DNA of 64,000 bases from assembly GCA_030248215.1 (NCBI GenBank), contig JASANG010001402.1, positions 388,501 through 452,500 on the forward strand, read 5' to 3'. A program made the position numbers and the translations under genes. Shown one piece after another: positions 13,053 to 25,334 of this stretch (its first letter is position 1; each line of letters starts with the position of its first letter). The notes below the pieces were generated by a model. That model saw only the letters and a list, made by a program, of their open reading frames with translations. It made no database searches and was not told where the DNA came from. This DNA comes from Enoplolaimus lenunculus. Its lineage: Eukaryota; Nematoda; Enoplea; Enoplida; Thoracostomopsidae.

Positions 13053-13364
13053 GGCCCATGTAAAGATCAGAGGTGGAAACTAGAAGAGTAAGCTTAAGCT
13101 TTGGACTAATTTTTTTGCTTGGCTTTAGGCTTACGCTTAGGAAAATGCTCATGCTTACGCTTAGACTTAGCAATATGCTTTTATAATACGGTTCCACGTA
13201 TAAATCAGGTGCCGATCGGTTGCCAGCGGAGCTGCAATAGAATAAGCTTACGCCTAAAGCTAATGCTTTTCTGAGACTTCGGTTCAATTATAGGCCTATT
13301 CCTTACGCTTACGTTCAGCAATATGCTTATACTACTGCTGTTACAACCCTGATATAAATTGGCC
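13053..13364 (+). mobile_element. Two fused TTAGGC MITEs between TAF1 and myotrophin
   Basis: A type A left end (GGCCCATGTAAAGATCAG) with TTAGGC-like runs leads, without its right end, into a type B-like unit beginning near 13193. That unit ends in ...CCCTGATATAAATTGGCCC. Both are diverged and carry TTACGC and TTAGGC hexamers. It is probably an old nested insertion. Confidence 0.6.
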
Positions 13365-13369
13365 CAATT

Positions 13370-15290
13370 TCTTATCAAACGATAATACTACTTCGCTCAT
13401 TTGACCATTTCAGCAGTAAAACGCAAAACAACACTGAGCTAATTTAATTTAATAGAGTGCAGCAACAGCAATGAATGCCAAACAGAAAACCAGTAGAGCA
13501 ATAGCATTTATCAGGGCGCAGCCAGATTTGCAGAATATCAGCCGCGGTCAACAAAATTTTTGGACCCGAGGCGAGGCGAAATTAGATAAGTTAATGTGTA
13601 CTTTGTTAATTTTAGCATTTATTGTAAGGAGTTGTTAAATCCTTGTTTTACGCTTATTTTTTAACGAAATCGCGGCAATTTCTTTCCACAAAACTGCACC
13701 AGAATTAAAAAGAAACTCAAGAAACGAAATAATTTTGGATTTCTCCGGCAGACTGAGGCAAACCTCCGGTTGTATCCTGGTGTTCACACGAAAACGATTT
13801 CCATTAATGCACAAAGTCGAAGAAACGATTAAAAGCACCAGTGTGGCTGAATATAACCCAAATGAAGCCACTTTACTAAGGCTGTTGATTCCTACATTGC
13901 ACTTGGAGTCTGTCAGCATGCCGAGTTTAACCAGTATCGTAAGCGTAAATAAATGCTTGCAAGATTAAAAATGATATCCGTCCCTTGGGTTTTGGCAGTA
14001 TTGACCCAGGTCTATTTAGCCAGTCCCAAATCGACAGTCTGTAAACAGAGCACTGCTAAATAAAATAACACATAATCAGTGCTGCTGCTATCACAAGCCT
14101 GCATTTTATCAATAACGTATTTTAACCAAAATCAACATGAAAATTATCATCACCGAAACGTACTATATTCTTGATTTATCCAAGATACAGCTTTCGAGTT
14201 GGTTTAAAACATAAAATACTGTGACAAATCATCCACAAACTTAAAATTGACCTTACAAACGGAGAACTTGGGGTACGAATAAAATTCTGCTGATACAGTA
14301 TTCCAACATTTACTTCTACAGTACTCAACCAAGTACAACAACGCGTTTGAACGGTCATTACGGCAGCTAGAGCCCAATGGTAAAGCTCTTGGACGACGAC
14401 AGCAACGACAGGTCTGTTGTAGAATTTTAAGGGCAACAACAAATTTCCAGATCATAAAAAATAAGGCATCAGTTGAATAAGCAACTGCGCAAACCAACGT
14501 CGCATACATAAACATTAAAGCACAATTAAAACAATAAATTTAAGATCAAAACCGCTAAAGTAGCAGCCGCAAACGCTAATGAAAAATTACAATTTTGTTG
14601 CTTCACCCGAAAGTAGTAAGGGTCGCGCTATACTCGCCGTGCGCGGCCGGAAGCTGCCCCGCGGCTCGATAAAATATATTTATTAAAAATTGGGCATGAA
14701 ATTAAATAGATTTTGTCTACGTTTCTGTTCGCAACGTATAGTTGCGTGCAGTGGCATCCGGTGACATACTAGACAGTAAAATATAGCGCAACCCTAACGC
14801 AGACACTGCTTTCTTACTAAGACGGAATCTGACAAAATTCTTAGAAAAATAGCACAGCGCTGTTTACAGCTTTGTAAGACAACCGCGTCCAAAAGACATC
14901 AAAAAGTTTCAAATGCATTATTGCTTTTTCCATTTAATGACATCCGAATTCACAAAACTTAATAGTAACTTTTGCCGGCTTTCAGCTGCGAAAGAAACCA
15001 ACCAAATAATCTTTGTTAATATCTGGCCATTAGATATGAAAACAAACAACAAAGTTGCAACTTTCTCAACTTAAAACAAGAATCAGTTCTATATCAAACC
15101 CATAATTTTAATTTGTTAGTCACTTCACTAATCATCACCAATAGCAGATCAGCCTATAGATAATACCAATAGCAGATCAGCCTTTAGATAATACAAAGTA
15201 TACCCGACTTCACTGACCGCTAATTAACGCCAAATTAAGCAAAAATATTTACGGATTAAGTAGCACTATTAATACGGGAAACAAACCAAC
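13370..15290. other. Intergenic, nothing recognised
   Basis: AT-rich with short frames only. A GC-rich patch at 14620-14675 (GCCGTGCGCGGCCGG) stands out but has no assignable function. Confidence 0.4.
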
Positions 15291-15298
15291 AACATACC

Positions 15299-15699
15299 TA
15301 GGGATGTGCCGATTAATCGACATTGGTAATATTGGCACCTTCGTGAGTATCGGAATCGGCACTTCGAAAAATTGTCGATTCTTTGTCGATAATTTTTGTT
15401 TGTCGATAATTTTTGTACATAGCAATGTGCAGAATGCTTTTAATTTAACTAACTTGCTGGCTTATATAGCAGTGTGTCTGCCTGCCCATGAAACTGTGCT
15501 GTATCTTGCCTGTGTGTTTGAACAAAACGAACTGAAACGAACACTTCTCATATAAATCTGTATATCTGCGAGGTTATAAGTTTTCCCGTTTATATACACT
15601 GCAGTAATCGTAAAGAGTCGCTTAAGCGACAAGTACATATTAAAATTGGTAACGGGTCGGCATTCGCAAAGACTCTGTTGTCGGGTCAGCACATCCCTG
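15299..15699. mobile_element. hAT-like MITE between TAF1 and myotrophin
   Basis: TAGGGATGTGCCGA at the left is mirrored by ...GGTCAGCACATCCCTG at the right. The flanks AACATACC and AACAAACA match at 6 of 8. The 401-bp body has no supported coding sequence. Confidence 0.65.
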
Positions 15700-15942
15700 A
15701 ACAAACATAACCAAAATATTGAACACAACTAAACAGGAATATAAATACAATCACAGATTGCAGAAACGGAAACAGAGTAGCAAGGAACGATTGAAGAAAA
15801 TGCACATAAACAAAGATTGAAATACATTCAATTTTTCATACATAAATTCTAATCTTTGCCTACATAATACGTCCTAATATTTAACGTAGCTATGAAGAAC
15901 TTTTTAAGTGCTCCTGATATCGTACGCAAATAATTAACTTAC

Positions 15943-15960
15943 CTGTTCATTTTCTATCAT
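15943..15960 (-). other. Candidate mini first exon (MIENEQ)
   Basis: On the minus strand, ATGATAGAAAATGAACAG is followed directly by a strong donor, GTAAGT. The phase-0 end could join an acceptor at CTAG just upstream of the TAF1 exon 1 ATG and extend that protein in frame by FFS before the Met. The acceptor has no clear pyrimidine tract. This could be the true first exon of TAF1, part of an unrelated transcript, or chance. It lies 374 bp downstream of the myotrophin stop on the same strand. Confidence 0.3.
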
Positions 15961-16334
15961 TTTACCTTAAATTTCGAGGTGTGCGGAAAATATACAAATA
16001 TTTTTTGATAGAAAATTTTTGCGTAACTAAACACTTGTTTTGAATATTGGCTGAAAAAAACAATATCAAACCATAATAGTGGGGTTATTCTCAAACCGAT
16101 AGCAAATGCAGCAATTATTTTAAATAATCACAAACAGAATGGAAATCAACAACAGTTGCCTGACACATAAATAATTTGTTCAAACAAAAACTTATATAAT
16201 TTCTGTTACATTTTTCCAATATTGACTCGAACACCCCAAATTATTACTACGCATATTTATAGTTAACGTGCCACACGCACGAGAAAACTTCAGCCACAAT
16301 TTCAACAAATAAAACACATAGGTATTCTAAGCCA

Positions 16335-17404
16335 CTAAGAATCCTGAAGTTTTGTCAAAGTAAATTTTATTTCGGATGATTCAGCACATTCGACGTACGA
16401 CCTACCATCTGGTGCCTTTCCAGTATGATCAGCACCCTGAAATATACAATTCGTTGAAGCAGTAAAATACTGCGTTCGTGCAAAAATTGCAGACAGCACA
16501 ATATAAACGAAACTGCACGTATCATATTTGCACAAGGCGAGTGGCCCATGTTAATTATAGGGGCCTACTTATTACGAGACAAAGTTACCGATGGCGCACT
16601 GAGACTGAGAAGCTTATGCTTGATTATGTTTATACATAGGATTAGGTTAAGGGTAGTGGGCATGTAAATATAATAACATGTGATTGCGGTGCGCATTTTC
16701 AAAAGTTTGTAAAAAACAACATCAATACTTATCGAAACACGTTGTTTTAGTATTTATATTTAAAACGTAACTGAAGAAACTGCTTCATAACTAATTTAAG
16801 AACCGTGCGCATAAACAAACTTTGGAAAGTAGCAGCCTCACAGTAGACGGATGTCCTTCAAATACTGCAGCGAGTAACGGTGTTATACCAAACGAATCTT
16901 GTCTCTGAAAAATATAATAAAAGCAAGCACGTCGACAAAAGAGTAACACCGTTATTTTAGTCCAAATTCGTAACATGTAAGTCCCATTTGAAACTGTGAC
17001 AAACACATATTGTGTATTAGTTTTAAGTTAATACAATGAAATTATACGCATATATAATTCCATTTCAATACAACTCAAACAAACATTAACCGCTTTTACA
17101 ATATCTCAGAACGCTTACGTTAATTTCTGAGCCTTTAGAAAGTAAATATTCTATGATTGCATCTTGTCCAAAATCCGCCGCATAATGAATCGGTAATCTA
17201 CCTTTGATCGAGCTATGCACGTCAAACTCGCCCTAAAACTGGTGGTCATAATCAAAATTGAGAAAATACGTAATTTCAAAATCATAGTACGATTTTGAAC
17301 AGCGGGTTGTACCATTAATAACCATATAAACTAATAACCTTATCGATCATCTTCTTCACTTCATCCAAATTTCCAGTGGAAATGTTCCATTTTAGTTGGT
17401 CCAT
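16335..17404 (-). CDS. MTPN: Myotrophin, complete four-exon gene
   Basis: Exons in transcript order: 17404-17339, 17232-17119, 16904-16821 and 16436-16335 including the TAG stop. All are phase 0 with GT-AG introns, giving 121 residues (human myotrophin has 118). Exon 1 carries GNLDEVKKMIDK. Exon 2 carries the ankyrin repeat core LPIHYAADFGQ...IIEYLLSKGSEIN. Exon 3 carries ITPLLAAVFEGHPSTVRLLLSK. Exon 4 carries GADHTGKAPDGRSYVECAES. The repeat order and spacing match the vertebrate protein closely. Known roles of the family are binding capping protein (CapZ) to control actin filament ends, and NF-kB-linked growth signalling in the cytoplasm and nucleus. A TTGTAG|ATT site about 30 bp upstream of the ATG could be a 5'-UTR or trans-splice acceptor. 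The ATG chosen follows an in-frame open stretch but aligns with the family start. Confidence 0.95.
17240..17338 (-). other. Myotrophin introns and local promoter side: nothing further
   Basis: The introns of this gene (about 106, 214 and 384 bp) are short and AT-rich. I see no inserted repeat in them, in contrast to the TAF1 introns. Confidence 0.5.
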
Positions 17405-18001
17405 TACTAAGCACGTTTGTAATCTTAAAAAATCTACAATCAAATCAAAAATAAACACTGAATCCGTAATCTTGGCCTGCAACAACTCAGTCAACCAACA
17501 CATGTCTAAAACGTTTCTGTTTCAATCCATGCATGAAAACACATATATAAGCACAGAAAATAAGCATCTGGTTGCTAACATCGCAAATCTCGCTTAAAGG
17601 CTGGTTTTGAATCAAACACCCACATCAAAGAGGCCGGACTTCGATAAATGATACATTTTTGAATTCAAACTCAGAAAATACCTATTCCAAACATCCTGGC
17701 CTAGCCAAATTACGAATGGCGTTTAAACATGAATTTGGGTACCCACGTAATATATTTACAATATATACTCTGCCACTTCTTAGTCTAGTATATATAACTA
17801 TGGCAGGGCGTGCAGGGATTTCTGTTCGGGAGGTGACAATTTATCCTAAAAAAACTTTTACGAGTGAGCATAGCGAGCGAAAAAAGTCTTGACCCCTGCA
17901 GATTATTCTACAACGTATAAAAATGTGCTTTTCGAGCTTCCTTTCTATTAATTTCGGGGAAATACGTCGTCCTATTCCCCTGCTGTTAAACGTGATGTTG
18001 A

Positions 18002-18365
18002 TGCGTATGTGCATAGTAGTATGTAATGTTAAGATACATGCATACACGTTCACATATATCGCTAGCAGATCCAGAGGGGATGTACGCCCCCCGTCAGAAA
18101 TTTTTTTTGTAATAAAATGGTAAGGTCTTTGTCGCACAAATTTAAGAAAAATTTTTGGTGATACAATGATACGTTCCCTACCTTACAAGTTTTCCCTTTC
18201 AGAAAATTTTTTGGTAACTAAGTTCCCTTGCGTTTCATAACATTTGCCAGCCCGCCCACTCCGTCAGAAATTTTTTGACCCGCCTCTGCATACGACGCGG
18301 TGCAGCTGTGTATGTGCATAATGTATGTAATGTTAAGAAACATGCATACACGTGCACATATAGCA
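18002..18365 (+). repeat. Direct repeats of about 58 bp flanking a possible MITE
   Basis: The segment around GTATGTAATGTTAAG and ACATGCATACACG occurs at 18002-18062 and again at 18306-18365 with few differences. Between them lies sequence with GTACGCCCCCCGTCAGAAATT, also seen at 48461-48490. Confidence 0.6.
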
Positions 18366-18383
18366 CCAGGGAAAATTATATCG

Positions 18384-18455
18384 TCAGCGTGGTGTAATGG
18401 GTAACGATGCTTGACTCGCGAAGCGACAGGTTTGAGGTTGAATTCCCGGAGTGAC
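18384..18455 (+). repeat. tRNA-derived sequence
   Basis: TGGTGTAATGGGTAACG (box A-like) and GAGGTTGAATTCCC (box B-like) are spaced as in tRNAs, with a short GCTT/AAGC arm between. The acceptor ends do not pair, so it is SINE-like rather than a gene. Confidence 0.45.
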
Positions 18456-19020
18456 CATACGGTTCGGAGAAATTCCGGGGAAAGATCTATTATATTCGCC
18501 GTACTTCGGAGAAAGGGGGGGTCGTCCCGGCCGTGTAGTTCTGACACCGAGCAAGTAGTTGTGAGACCTGAATGTATACACCTCTGAACTAAGCGCTATT
18601 AGCTCACATGTACACAAAACGTAGCCAAATTGAAATAAATCGCGATATTCTTATTAAATTTATGATTCCGTCAAGTTGCATAATGTTTGTACACTTCATT
18701 ATAACAAACACTAGCCATGTATCTTTTCGAGATCAATTTACTTTGCTGGCAAAGATTTTAAACCGGAATCTACTGGATTCAAAATACATTTGCTTGTTTT
18801 AAACTATTTAACGGAAATTGCTCGTCTTGTCTTGAAACACACGAACACGACATTTTAGTGCGGAGAACAGACTTTGAGGTCTCTATTATTAAGTCACCAG
18901 TCCCCCTGTCTTCCAGCTATTCATATGCTCTTATTCTTGACATGAGACTCGTGTTTATTAGATCAGTGTTCAGTTGAATGGCTGAAATCGGTTTGATAAA
19001 TGTTGTTGCTAGTATCAGTG

Positions 19021-19184
19021 TGTTCTGAAGAAGGAAAACAGGATTGAGGTATTTCTGGTTATTGCAAAACAGTGGCTATTTTGCATATTCAAAACCTCAG
19101 AAAAGTACTATAATTTTAATACAGTCAGTGTAAAAAGGTGAAAGTGTGTGATACGGTTTCTAATAAATACAATTTTTGCGTACA
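19021..19184 (+). repeat. 5' LTR of the BEL/Pao element
   Basis: The LTR is 164 bp, begins TG and ends CA, and is matched by the copy at 26764-26926. It contains an AATAAA at 19162-19167 that may serve as the polyadenylation signal. It is short for the superfamily. The sequence just after it (TGGTCCTTCG) starts with the TGG expected of a tRNA primer binding site. Confidence 0.95.
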
Positions 19185-19200
19185 TGGTCCTTCGTCGTTG
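19185..19200 (+). other. Candidate primer binding site
   Basis: TGGTCCTTCGTCG lies directly after the 5' LTR. The initial TGG fits pairing with the CCA end of a tRNA. I cannot assign the tRNA without a tRNA set from this genome. Confidence 0.5.
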
Positions 19201-19635
19201 TTTATTTGAACCAGGGTTTAGTGTCGTGTTTGCGAAATCCGGTTAGCTATTGCACGTGTGGTGTTTAGTTAGCCTGAGCGCAGTGTGCTCGTGTTTTCGA
19301 ATCATCATTAGAACGTGGTGCTCGAATAAAATTATTTTATGAATGGAGCGTGTGTGAATGTTAACGTCTGGTGGATTTTTTTACACTGTTATTTACTTCG
19401 GGTTGCTTTGATCATTCTGCGTTTCATTGTGCTTTTTCAATACAACAAGGTGAGTGTGCCGTGTAGTTAAAAAATTTGTTTATGTCCGGACGTCACAGAT
19501 TAAAGTCCGACAAACACTGCTATTTATCTAAGTAAAGTTTGTATATTCTGTCGTGTCTGTTTCACGTGAAACTACACGCATGGATACGGCAGGTGATATA
19601 CCGGGGAAAAGACCTTAGAAACCCCTGCCCCATCA

Positions 19636-20920
19636 GTGAATGTAGCCAAAATGGGGCGAAAGGTAGTTCGAACGGCTTCAACTAATTTGGTGAAAAAAGT
19701 TGTGGCAAGCTATAAGGATGTGACACAAGAAAATGTGCTTGACCTAAAAGTAGCTATTTCAAAACTCGACGGATACAGGGCGGAACTTAATATGTTAGAC
19801 ACCATCATTTTTGAAAGTGTCACCGAAGACACGCAATTAGAAGCTGAGGTTCAAAAGGCATTAGATTATCAGGATATGTTGTCAGATCATGGCAAACGAG
19901 TTCGTCTGCAAATTGAAATGCTCGATGCAAAAAGTGCTACACCCCAGACATTAACGCGGGAACCAGAGGTATCAGGAAACATCCGGGTGAAAACTCCTAA
20001 ACTTCAGTTAACTGAGTTCGCAGGAGACCCTCTTCGTTGGGATTAATTCTGGGATGATTTTTCGTGTAGTGTTGATAACAGGACAGATTTGTCTATCATT
20101 GACAAATTCAAAATTTTAAAACAATCGTTAAAAGGGGAAGCTCTGAGCGTTGCGGACGGGTATTTTTTAACCCAAAGAAACTACCAGGAAGTTAAGGATG
20201 CTTTGAAAGATCGCTTTGGGGACTCTCAGGTTGCAATTTTTGCTCACTTTGAGGCGTTACTGGATTTACCCGCTGCCTCTCATGACGTCGATCAACTGAT
20301 AAAAATTAGAGACAAGTGTGAAGCTCATATTCGGAGCATTACAGCCCTTGGTTTATCGGAAGATACGTTTGGCCAGGTTTTTGCACCAATTCTTCTGTCC
20401 AAATTTCCTCGATTCGTAAAAATGGAGTTGCATAGACGCAACGGTTCGAGGAAATGGACTTTATCAGCCCTGAGGGAGCACCTCAGGGATGAAATTAGTG
20501 TTCGGACCAAAAGTGATCGGTGTTTTGGAGCAAATAATTTGACCTCTACTCATGATAATAGTTCTTTTAAAGCAAAGTCGGAGCGTAAAAAGAAAGATAA
20601 CCCCAGAACCGGATCAGCGTTGCTTGTTCAAACAAAAAAACCAAAGACAAAGAATTCAAATCAGATTCGAGCTCTTCTAAAACTCGAACATGCGTGTTTT
20701 GTGGCGAAAGTCATGCAAACTGGGAATGCACGAGATATGCAACTGCACAGGAGCGAATAAAACATATTAAGGACAGGTGTTTCAACTGTTTGAGCAAAGG
20801 CCATCAAAAGGCAGATTGCAAGAGCACCAGGTTGTGTTACTATTGCTCCCGTGCGGACCATAACAGCAGCTTGTGCTACAAGCAGTTCGGGAAACCAGAC
20901 ACCAAGGCAGATCACGCTAA
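19636..20920 (+). mobile_element. gag region of the BEL/Pao element
   Basis: This region encodes a DUF1759-type BEL gag. A helical N-terminal part leads into KTPKLQLTEFAGDPLRWD, the conserved start of this domain, then a segment with KFKILKQSLKGEAL. Two CCHC-like zinc knuckles follow (CFNCLSKGHQKADC and CYYCSRADHNSSLC). In this family it packages RNA and forms the virus-like particle. Confidence 0.9.
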
Positions 20921-20989
20921 TTTAGTGTGCACGGGCTTGCTGAATCCTAGTGCCCCAGTGTTCGTTCCTACAACTGGAGTTGAGTCGAA

Positions 20990-23900
20990 TGATCAGTCTG
21001 CGCTAGCACAGTGTTCATCTATGCGTAAAGGGGTTGCGATATTAGAATCTGCAGTAGCAACAGTCATAGGAATGGCAAAAAGTGCTAAAGGACGCTTAGT
21101 TTTCGATACAGGCAGTACGTTGTCTTTTATACGTGCAACGTTTGCGGAACGTATTGGCGCGACACCCATTGGCATTTCGGTGACGTCGTTGAGCCGCTTT
21201 GGGGAAACCAAAGCGATGCGTACTAATCATTCTGAAGTTTCGGTTGAATTGCAACAAAGAGATGGTTCATCGATTGAGCTTTGCCTGAAGGTAGTTAAAA
21301 ATGTTTCGATGCCTATTCAGTTGACACCGTTAGATTTGTCCGGAACATCTATCCCGTTATCGCCGAAAGATTTTGCAGAGATTTTAGTGGATAGGCAACA
21401 ATCCGCGGAAGTCGATATTTTGATTGGTCTTGATCATTACTATGACATAGCGACAATGCAGCAATGGAGATGTGACGGTGGCCTAGTAATTAAGGACACA
21501 ACTATTGGGAAAATCGTAACCGGGTTTTCTAATTCAGTTGTAAAGCCCAATTCGCTCGTACCACATCATCAGATGTTGGTTTTAGAGGATGCCGAGCAGG
21601 CACGAAAATTCAATCTTGACCAAATTTGGAGCTTGGAAAATATTGGAATCGTCGAACATCCAGGTTCGCGGGATGATGATCTCGCCCTTGAGCATTTTAG
21701 TCGAACTGTTCGGTTTCGTGACAACCGTTACGAAGTGCAGTGGCCTTTTAAATCGGAGCATCCGGAAATTGCAAATAACTACCAGTTGTCGTTACGCCGG
21801 TTGAAATCAGTTCACAAGAGGCTGATAGCTGACTCGGAATTGCTGCATAAGTATGATGAAATTTTTAGCCAACAGCTAGAAAGTGGAGTTATTGAACCAG
21901 CTCCTGAAATTGCGCAAGGCGTTGTTTCGTACATGCCGCATCATGCGGTCGTTACTTTGCAGAAAGAAACTACGAAGGTTCGGATTGTTTTTGATGCCTC
22001 GGCAAAAGAAAACGGTGATCAACAGAGTTTAAATGAGGCAATGTATCGTGGTCCGGTATTTCTGAATGACCTGGTCGGAATGTTGTTGCGATCTAGGCTG
22101 TTTCCAATCTTATTGTCAAGCGATGTGGAGAAAGCTTTCTTGCAAATCGCTGTGCAATATCACCACAGGGATTGTACTCGGTTTTTATTGCTCAAGGATC
22201 CCCTCATCGAGCCAAAACCTAGCAATTTGATAGTGTATCGTTACGCTAGGGTGCCGTTTGGAATCAAAGCAAGTCCGTTTCTTTTAGCTGCAACAATAAT
22301 ATACCATTTAAATCATCAAAGCAGTCAAATTTCAACCGAAATTAGAACAAACATCTACATGGACAACATATTAACCGGGCGATTTGCTCCTAAAGCCGCT
22401 TTAAAGCTCTTCCACGACGCCAAGGAATTATTTAGTTTAATATCTACCGTCTGTTCTGGGAATAAAGTGGGACATATCTAAGGATTGTTTCCATTGTTAT
22501 GCTGTGAAGAAACCATCAAGTGATATCGTCTGCAAACGCACCGTTTTGAGCGGTGTGGCCGCGTTATTTGATCCTTGTGGGTGGTTCAGCGGAGTTCTTG
22601 TGCGTGGTAAAATGCTACTCCAAAAAATTTGGAAACTTAAAGTAGGTTGGGATGACAAGCTTCCCGACAGTCTTTGTGCTGAATGGAGCCGCATTGCTAG
22701 TGACATCAATAACATAGCGAGCTTTGCTTTACCACGAAACATTTCTCCATGGAACGCGTTCAAATCAGATTCGGTAAGTCTCGAGTGTTTTTGTGATGCG
22801 TCACAAGATGCATACGCGGCATGTGTGTACCTTCGCACAACGAAGGGTAACGTGGTGCATTCAGGTCTTTATTTTGCTAAGTCACGAGTTAGTCCTGTTA
22901 AACCAATCACAATTCCGAAGCTGGAACTTTTAGCTGTGCTACTAGGAGTTCGAATACTGAAATTTGTAACAAAGCAGCTTTGTCCGAAATTGGTGAACAA
23001 CTTGCACATTTGGACCGATTCTAAATGTGTTCTCAGTTTAATTGCTAGTGAAAAAGTGCAGCCAAGATTTGTTCAAAATCGACTACAGGCGATCAGAGAC
23101 GCAAGTCTAAAGTATCACTATCTACCTACTTCTGAAAATCCAGCAGATATTCCAACAAGGGGAATTTCTTTTGACAAACTGCGCGATTGCGAACTTTGAT
23201 GGCAAGGCCCGGTTTGCATGAAATCGAATTCGTTGTACAATGACCGGCTTAGGTCGTCAGTTGTATCAATTTGCGATACGCCAATCAGCCAACATTCTTC
23301 CATTGAAATGACAATGAGGGTATCGATTCATAAGTATCAACCTCGGTCTGACGAAATGTTTGATCTTTGTAGATACGCGAGTACGGGAAAGCTTTATAGA
23401 ATGACATGTTTTCTACTCCGATTCATAAAACGATGTCGGAAAGAGTTAATTAACCGGGGACCACTTTCAGCAATTGAGATAAATCAAGCGCGGTTGTTTT
23501 GGATTCAACGAATTCAGAGACAATTTTTCGGCCCGCTTCTGGGATTTAAGCCACCTACGGAATGGAAACAAATACAACGCCAACTTGGAGTTTTTAAGGA
23601 TAGTGATGGTGTTCTTAGATGTCGAGGCCGATATCAGCAGGCCGATAATCTGAACTATGCTGCTAAAGAACCAATATTGCTACCGTACCGTGGCGAATTC
23701 ACTGATTTAGTTATTCAACAAGCTCATTCTATAGTGCTTCATGCAGGCATAAAGAGGACTTTAGCCGAGTTAAGGGCCACATACTGGATAATTTGTGGGA
23801 GGTCTGCCGTAAAACGTGTGATATCGAGGTGTGTTACATGCCGACGTCACGTCGCCAATTCGTACAGGGTTCCCGAAGCCCCACCGCTTCCGGATTTTCG

Positions 23901-25020
23901 AGCAAATATTAAGCGACCGTTTTCGTACGTTGGTATGGACTACTTGGGGCCGCTTTTCGTAAAACCTGTTTCAGACCAACGGGAGACAAAGAAAGTTTGG
24001 ATCGCATTATTTACGTGTGCGATTGTGCGAGCCGTCCATTTAGAGGTTGTAGAGAGCTTATCTGCTGCTGATTTTTTGCTGGCTCCGCGAAAATTTATGT
24101 CGCTGCAAGGGAAACCCGATATGATTATATGTGATAACGCTAAGCAATTTAAGGCAGCCGAACGTACCCTCCGACGGATTTTTGATGACATGCTGCAGGA
24201 ACCCGACATTCAAGATTATTCCAGTATGAAGGGCGTTTCATGGAAGTTCATTGTTGAGAAGGCACCTTGGATGGGGGGCTTCTACGAAAGATTGGTCGCT
24301 TCTGTCAAAGATGCTTTAAGGAAGAGTTTAGGCACGTGGACTGTAACATTAGCAGAACTGCAAACGTTGGCATACGAAATCTCCTTTATGATAAATGGCC
24401 GCCCTTTGTTGTACCAAGAAGACGATCCGGGCGATAAACTGCTGACGCCCTTGCACTTTCTGTTTCGCTCTACCGATATGTTTCCATGTGGACAGCAGTC
24501 TACTGAGTATCCGGTAGAGTCGGCTAGCGCCAATACTCTTATAGCTCATTGGAAAGCAGGTCAGTGCCTGTTAGCACAGGTTTGGAACACCTGGTTGAAA
24601 TGTTACTTGTTATCGTTGCGTGAACATTGGAATCAACGAGCGCTTAAAATCAGAGGAGAAGGCGACATGTCGGCAAAGATAGGTGATATCGTTCTAATCG
24701 GAGATAATATGCCGCGAGGGTCTTGGAAAATCGGTCGTGTATCCAAATTAAGAGTTTCCAGCGACTCAAAGGTTCGTTCAGTCGAAGTAAGATTGCCAAA
24801 TGGGAATACTATTGTGCGACCGGTGAGGCTATTGTATCCAATCGAGGTTAGCGTATCAAACGGAATAGGTGACAAACGGTGTAGCGGAATGGCGAACGAG
24901 GCTAGAGAGGAGCTTCTTTCTAGTCCCGAGCTTCTTCCTAGTCCCCCTAATTGTGTTCGCCAAACTCGAACGGCTGCAGTAGTAGCCAGAGAGCGCATTA
25001 ATCGCCAAGTAAGCAATTAG
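20990..25020 (+). mobile_element. pol region of the BEL/Pao element
   Basis: In order: an aspartic protease (LVFDTGSTLSFI, about 21090-21130); reverse transcriptase (about 21850-22480), with VRIVFDASAKE, SDVEKAFLQIAV and a YMDN catalytic-box region; RNase H (about 22750-23200), with CFCDASQDAYAACVYLR and LHIWTDSKC; a zinc-binding segment plus integrase core (about 23690-24560), with VGMDYLGPLF and WKFIVEKAPWMGGFYERLV; and a DUF5641-type end (GDIVLIGDNMPRGSWKIGRV). The order protease-RT-RNase H-integrase and these signatures identify BEL/Pao rather than Gypsy or Copia. Confidence 0.93.
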
Positions 25021-25049
25021 TAGCAATACTTCAATTTGTTCAATAGGTA

Positions 25050-25315
25050 CTTGCAGAATAGTGCTGCTATACCTGGCATATTTAATTACTTTGTGTGTGC
25101 AAAATAATATTGCTAACATTGATGCGCATGTTTGCTGAGTTTAAATTTAAGTATAAACTTTGGGGTTGCGATTAATATGGTGAATGTGATGCATCTGCAG
25201 GTGTGCTGCTATGCAATCACAATTAGTACAAAAATCTTAGTTTAAATATCGTTTGTTATGTGGCACTAAGCTTTAAAGTGAGATGCACCTGCAGAATTGT
25301 GCTGCTATGCATCTA
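25050..25315 (+). repeat. Three short direct repeats before the third ORF
   Basis: Variants of TGCAGAATTGTGCTGCTATG occur near 25053, 25196 and 25291, in the gap between pol and the third ORF. Each contains CTGCAG or TGCAG followed by GTGCTGCTATGC. They could be structural or splice-related signals used to express the third ORF. That is inference. Confidence 0.5.
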
Positions 25316-25334
25316 TATTTACATTTTAGTGAAA

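Larger units (their letters stand above)
17405..19015. other. Region between myotrophin and the BEL/Pao element
   Basis: It would contain the myotrophin promoter. No clear TATA box or initiator was identified. A hAT-like fragment (GCAGGGCGTGCAGGGATTTC ... GACCCCTGCAG, 17808-17899) and the repeats near 18.0-18.5 kb are the only visible features. Confidence 0.4.
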
